Source: Cylindrotheca closterium (taxonomy: Eukaryota > Bacillariophyta > Bacillariophyceae > Bacillariales > Bacillariaceae). Taken from it: a stretch of DNA of 28,708 bases. This document shows positions 27,641 through 28,708 of the stretch, piece by piece. The stretch spans positions 1-28,708 of the forward strand of contig CAKOGP040001358.1 in the NCBI GenBank assembly GCA_933822405.4, given 5' to 3'. Both the position numbers and the translations under genes were made by a program. Under the pieces are notes generated by a model. That model saw only the letters and a list, made by a program, of their open reading frames with translations. It did no database searches and had not been told where the DNA came from. Numbering within the stretch: position 1 is the first letter of the stretch; each line of letters starts with the position of its first letter.

Positions 27641-28497
27641 AAGGCACACTCTGTCTGGACCACATGGGTTGCCTTCTGCGACAGCCTCACCCTTGACCCA
27701 GGATTGTCAGCGGTCGACGATCCCTTGCTCATCATCCTCCTTTTTGGAACCCAATGGCGACATGGAAAAATTGCCCCCAGTAAGAGACAGGTCCGGGGTC
27801 GAACGGCTGAAGATGCCATGCGCCAGGTGGGCCAGGCCTTTTCCTCATTGGGACTGCTTGATCCGAGGATGAACCGATATGCACCGGGCACAATGGACTT
27901 TTGTTGGACACGGCTGCTAAAAAGTTGGAAAAAAGAGGATCCAGCAGCACAACGAGTACGCCCATTGCCAAAGTCTTTGTTAAGGCAAGCATCAAAGCTC
28001 GCCTCAAAACCCACTAGTACACATGCCGCAAAGGCAATGAACCGATTGATGTGGCTGGGATTTTTCTTTTTGTTACGTCCTGGCAAATTTCTGTCAAAGG
28101 CGGGAACACAATTTCCATTCAAGGTGAAGCAAGTGTTCTTTCGTATCAACGACGCAGAATTTCATGGTGACGTCATCCCCCTTTGCCTCCTGGACACGTC
28201 ACTTGTGACATTCGCCGGTCTGATATTTGACAAACAAAAAAATGCGGTGCCAGACAAAAAGATCGGTTTGGGCATGTCATTTAATGGTGACAACCCCACA
28301 GCTACGCTGATTGCCATTGTCCGGCACCTTCGACAGAGTCAACAAACGACTGGCGACACCCCTTTGTTCACCTACTACTCCGAGTTCGGAGTCCCTTGCA
28401 ATGTCACAGATCAAATGATGACAAAATATCTGAGAGCAGTTGCTCTCTCCGTGGAGGTTGATTGACCTCCCACAATCGGTGCTCTTCGATGCACCGG
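27542..28497 (+). pseudogene. Tyrosine recombinase, copy 2 (truncated by inserted element)
   Basis: The frame opens at ATG 27542 (in-phase upstream codons also fit) and encodes 307 residues to a TGA at 28463-28465. An N-terminal core-binding region (MATVQDAERRELLDDIRAV, HSVWTTWVAFCDSLTLD, APSKRQVRGRTAEDAMRQVG) precedes the catalytic domain. The box I Arg lies in WLGFFFLLRPGKF (codon 28076-28078). The TGA equals CGA (Arg) in copy 1 at 764-766, so it is a point loss. Past it the frame gives PPTIGALRCTG and breaks at 28497, where an LTR-like end begins, so the Tyr-bearing C-terminus is missing. Copy 1 supplies the missing end. Confidence 0.88.
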
Positions 28498-28708
28498 TGT
28501 TAGAATAAAGCAAAATGTGCTCTATCGTGAGTGCCTTTAGCGCTCAGAACAAACTCTCTGCAATCTTTCACGACAATAGTGCTCCTGTGTCTAGGTATAC
28601 TTTGAGTGAAATTGTTCCTATTTGATTAATGTTTGGCTTGAATTGATGATTCAATCACAAAAGTAAGTTCAACGATTTTCCTTTGGAAAATCCCTTGTTT
28701 ACAGAACT
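28498..28708. repeat. End of another LTR-type element inserted in the recombinase
   Basis: Similarity to copy 1 stops abruptly after GCACCGG (28497), and the new sequence begins TGTTAGAATAAAGC, a typical LTR start. The remaining 211 bases are AT-rich, match nothing else in the window and contain no reading frame. The element continues beyond the window, so its orientation and class cannot be decided. Confidence 0.6.

Larger units (their letters stand above)
23305..28497 (+). mobile_element. YR retroelement copy 2 (Ngaro/PAT-like, decayed, right end cut off)
   Basis: The element has an A1 repeat at its left end, then gag, RT, RNase H and tyrosine recombinase on one strand. Its right end (B1-A2-B2) is not in the window because another element interrupts the recombinase at 28497/28498; copy 1 (1-1293) shows what that end looks like. 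Direct split repeats, no integrase and a tyrosine recombinase separate it from LTR elements. No methyltransferase domain is seen, which favours a Ngaro-like over a DIRS-like place. Every gene has lesions. Confidence 0.85.

Overview
The window looks like a repeat-rich stretch of a eukaryotic nuclear genome that is made almost entirely of retrotransposons. The proteins resemble those of a diatom or another stramenopile. The Copia gag and pol copies have the integrase-to-RT linker and the gag zinc-knuckle style I associate with diatom Copia elements. A LINE with an endonuclease of an algal/oomycete type and a tyrosine-recombinase (YR) retroelement are also present. I see no host gene, rRNA, tRNA or CRISPR. 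The genus cannot be told from the sequence.

Layout, left to right. (1) 1-1293, + strand: the 3' end of a YR retroelement, with a broken recombinase gene followed by a B1-A2-B2 split direct repeat. (2) 1294-11389, - strand: Copia A, with paired 173-bp LTRs around a chimera. From its 5' end (right) it has a gag remnant, a 3'-truncated LINE fragment (ORF1, endonuclease, part of the RT), a fragment of YR-retroelement RT, and then Copia linker, RT and RNase H. The RNase H is split by a 1.7-kb insertion with a 6-bp target duplication, built of three near-identical blocks. (3) 11390-16723, - strand: Copia C, a different Copia lineage (protease, gag with zinc knuckle, Q-rich gag N-terminus). It is interrupted by a solo LTR at 12486-12650 and, between two gag pieces, by an unclassified module (14.1-16.1 kb). 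That module carries an unknown protein and is flanked by short repeat arrays. (4) 17161-23283, - strand: Copia B, the best-preserved element, with 204-bp LTRs, PBS, PPT and a 5-bp target duplication TGAAC. (5) 23305-28497, + strand: a second copy of the YR retroelement (A1 repeat, gag, RT-RNase H, recombinase). It is cut inside the recombinase by the end of another LTR-like sequence that runs off the window (28498-28708).

How the parts relate. The two YR copies together give a Ngaro/PAT-like architecture: gag, RT-RNase H, YR, split direct repeats and no methyltransferase domain seen. Copia A and Copia B are relatives, since their pol and LTR termini match. All coding regions are damaged. Many breaks are in-frame TGA codons. 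At two places the other YR copy has CGA, which suggests C-to-T decay at CpG as in methylated, silenced repeats. The most unusual items are the Copia/LINE/YR chimera inside one LTR pair, the split-repeat YR element, the palindrome-rich triplicated insertion, and the unknown 14-16 kb module.
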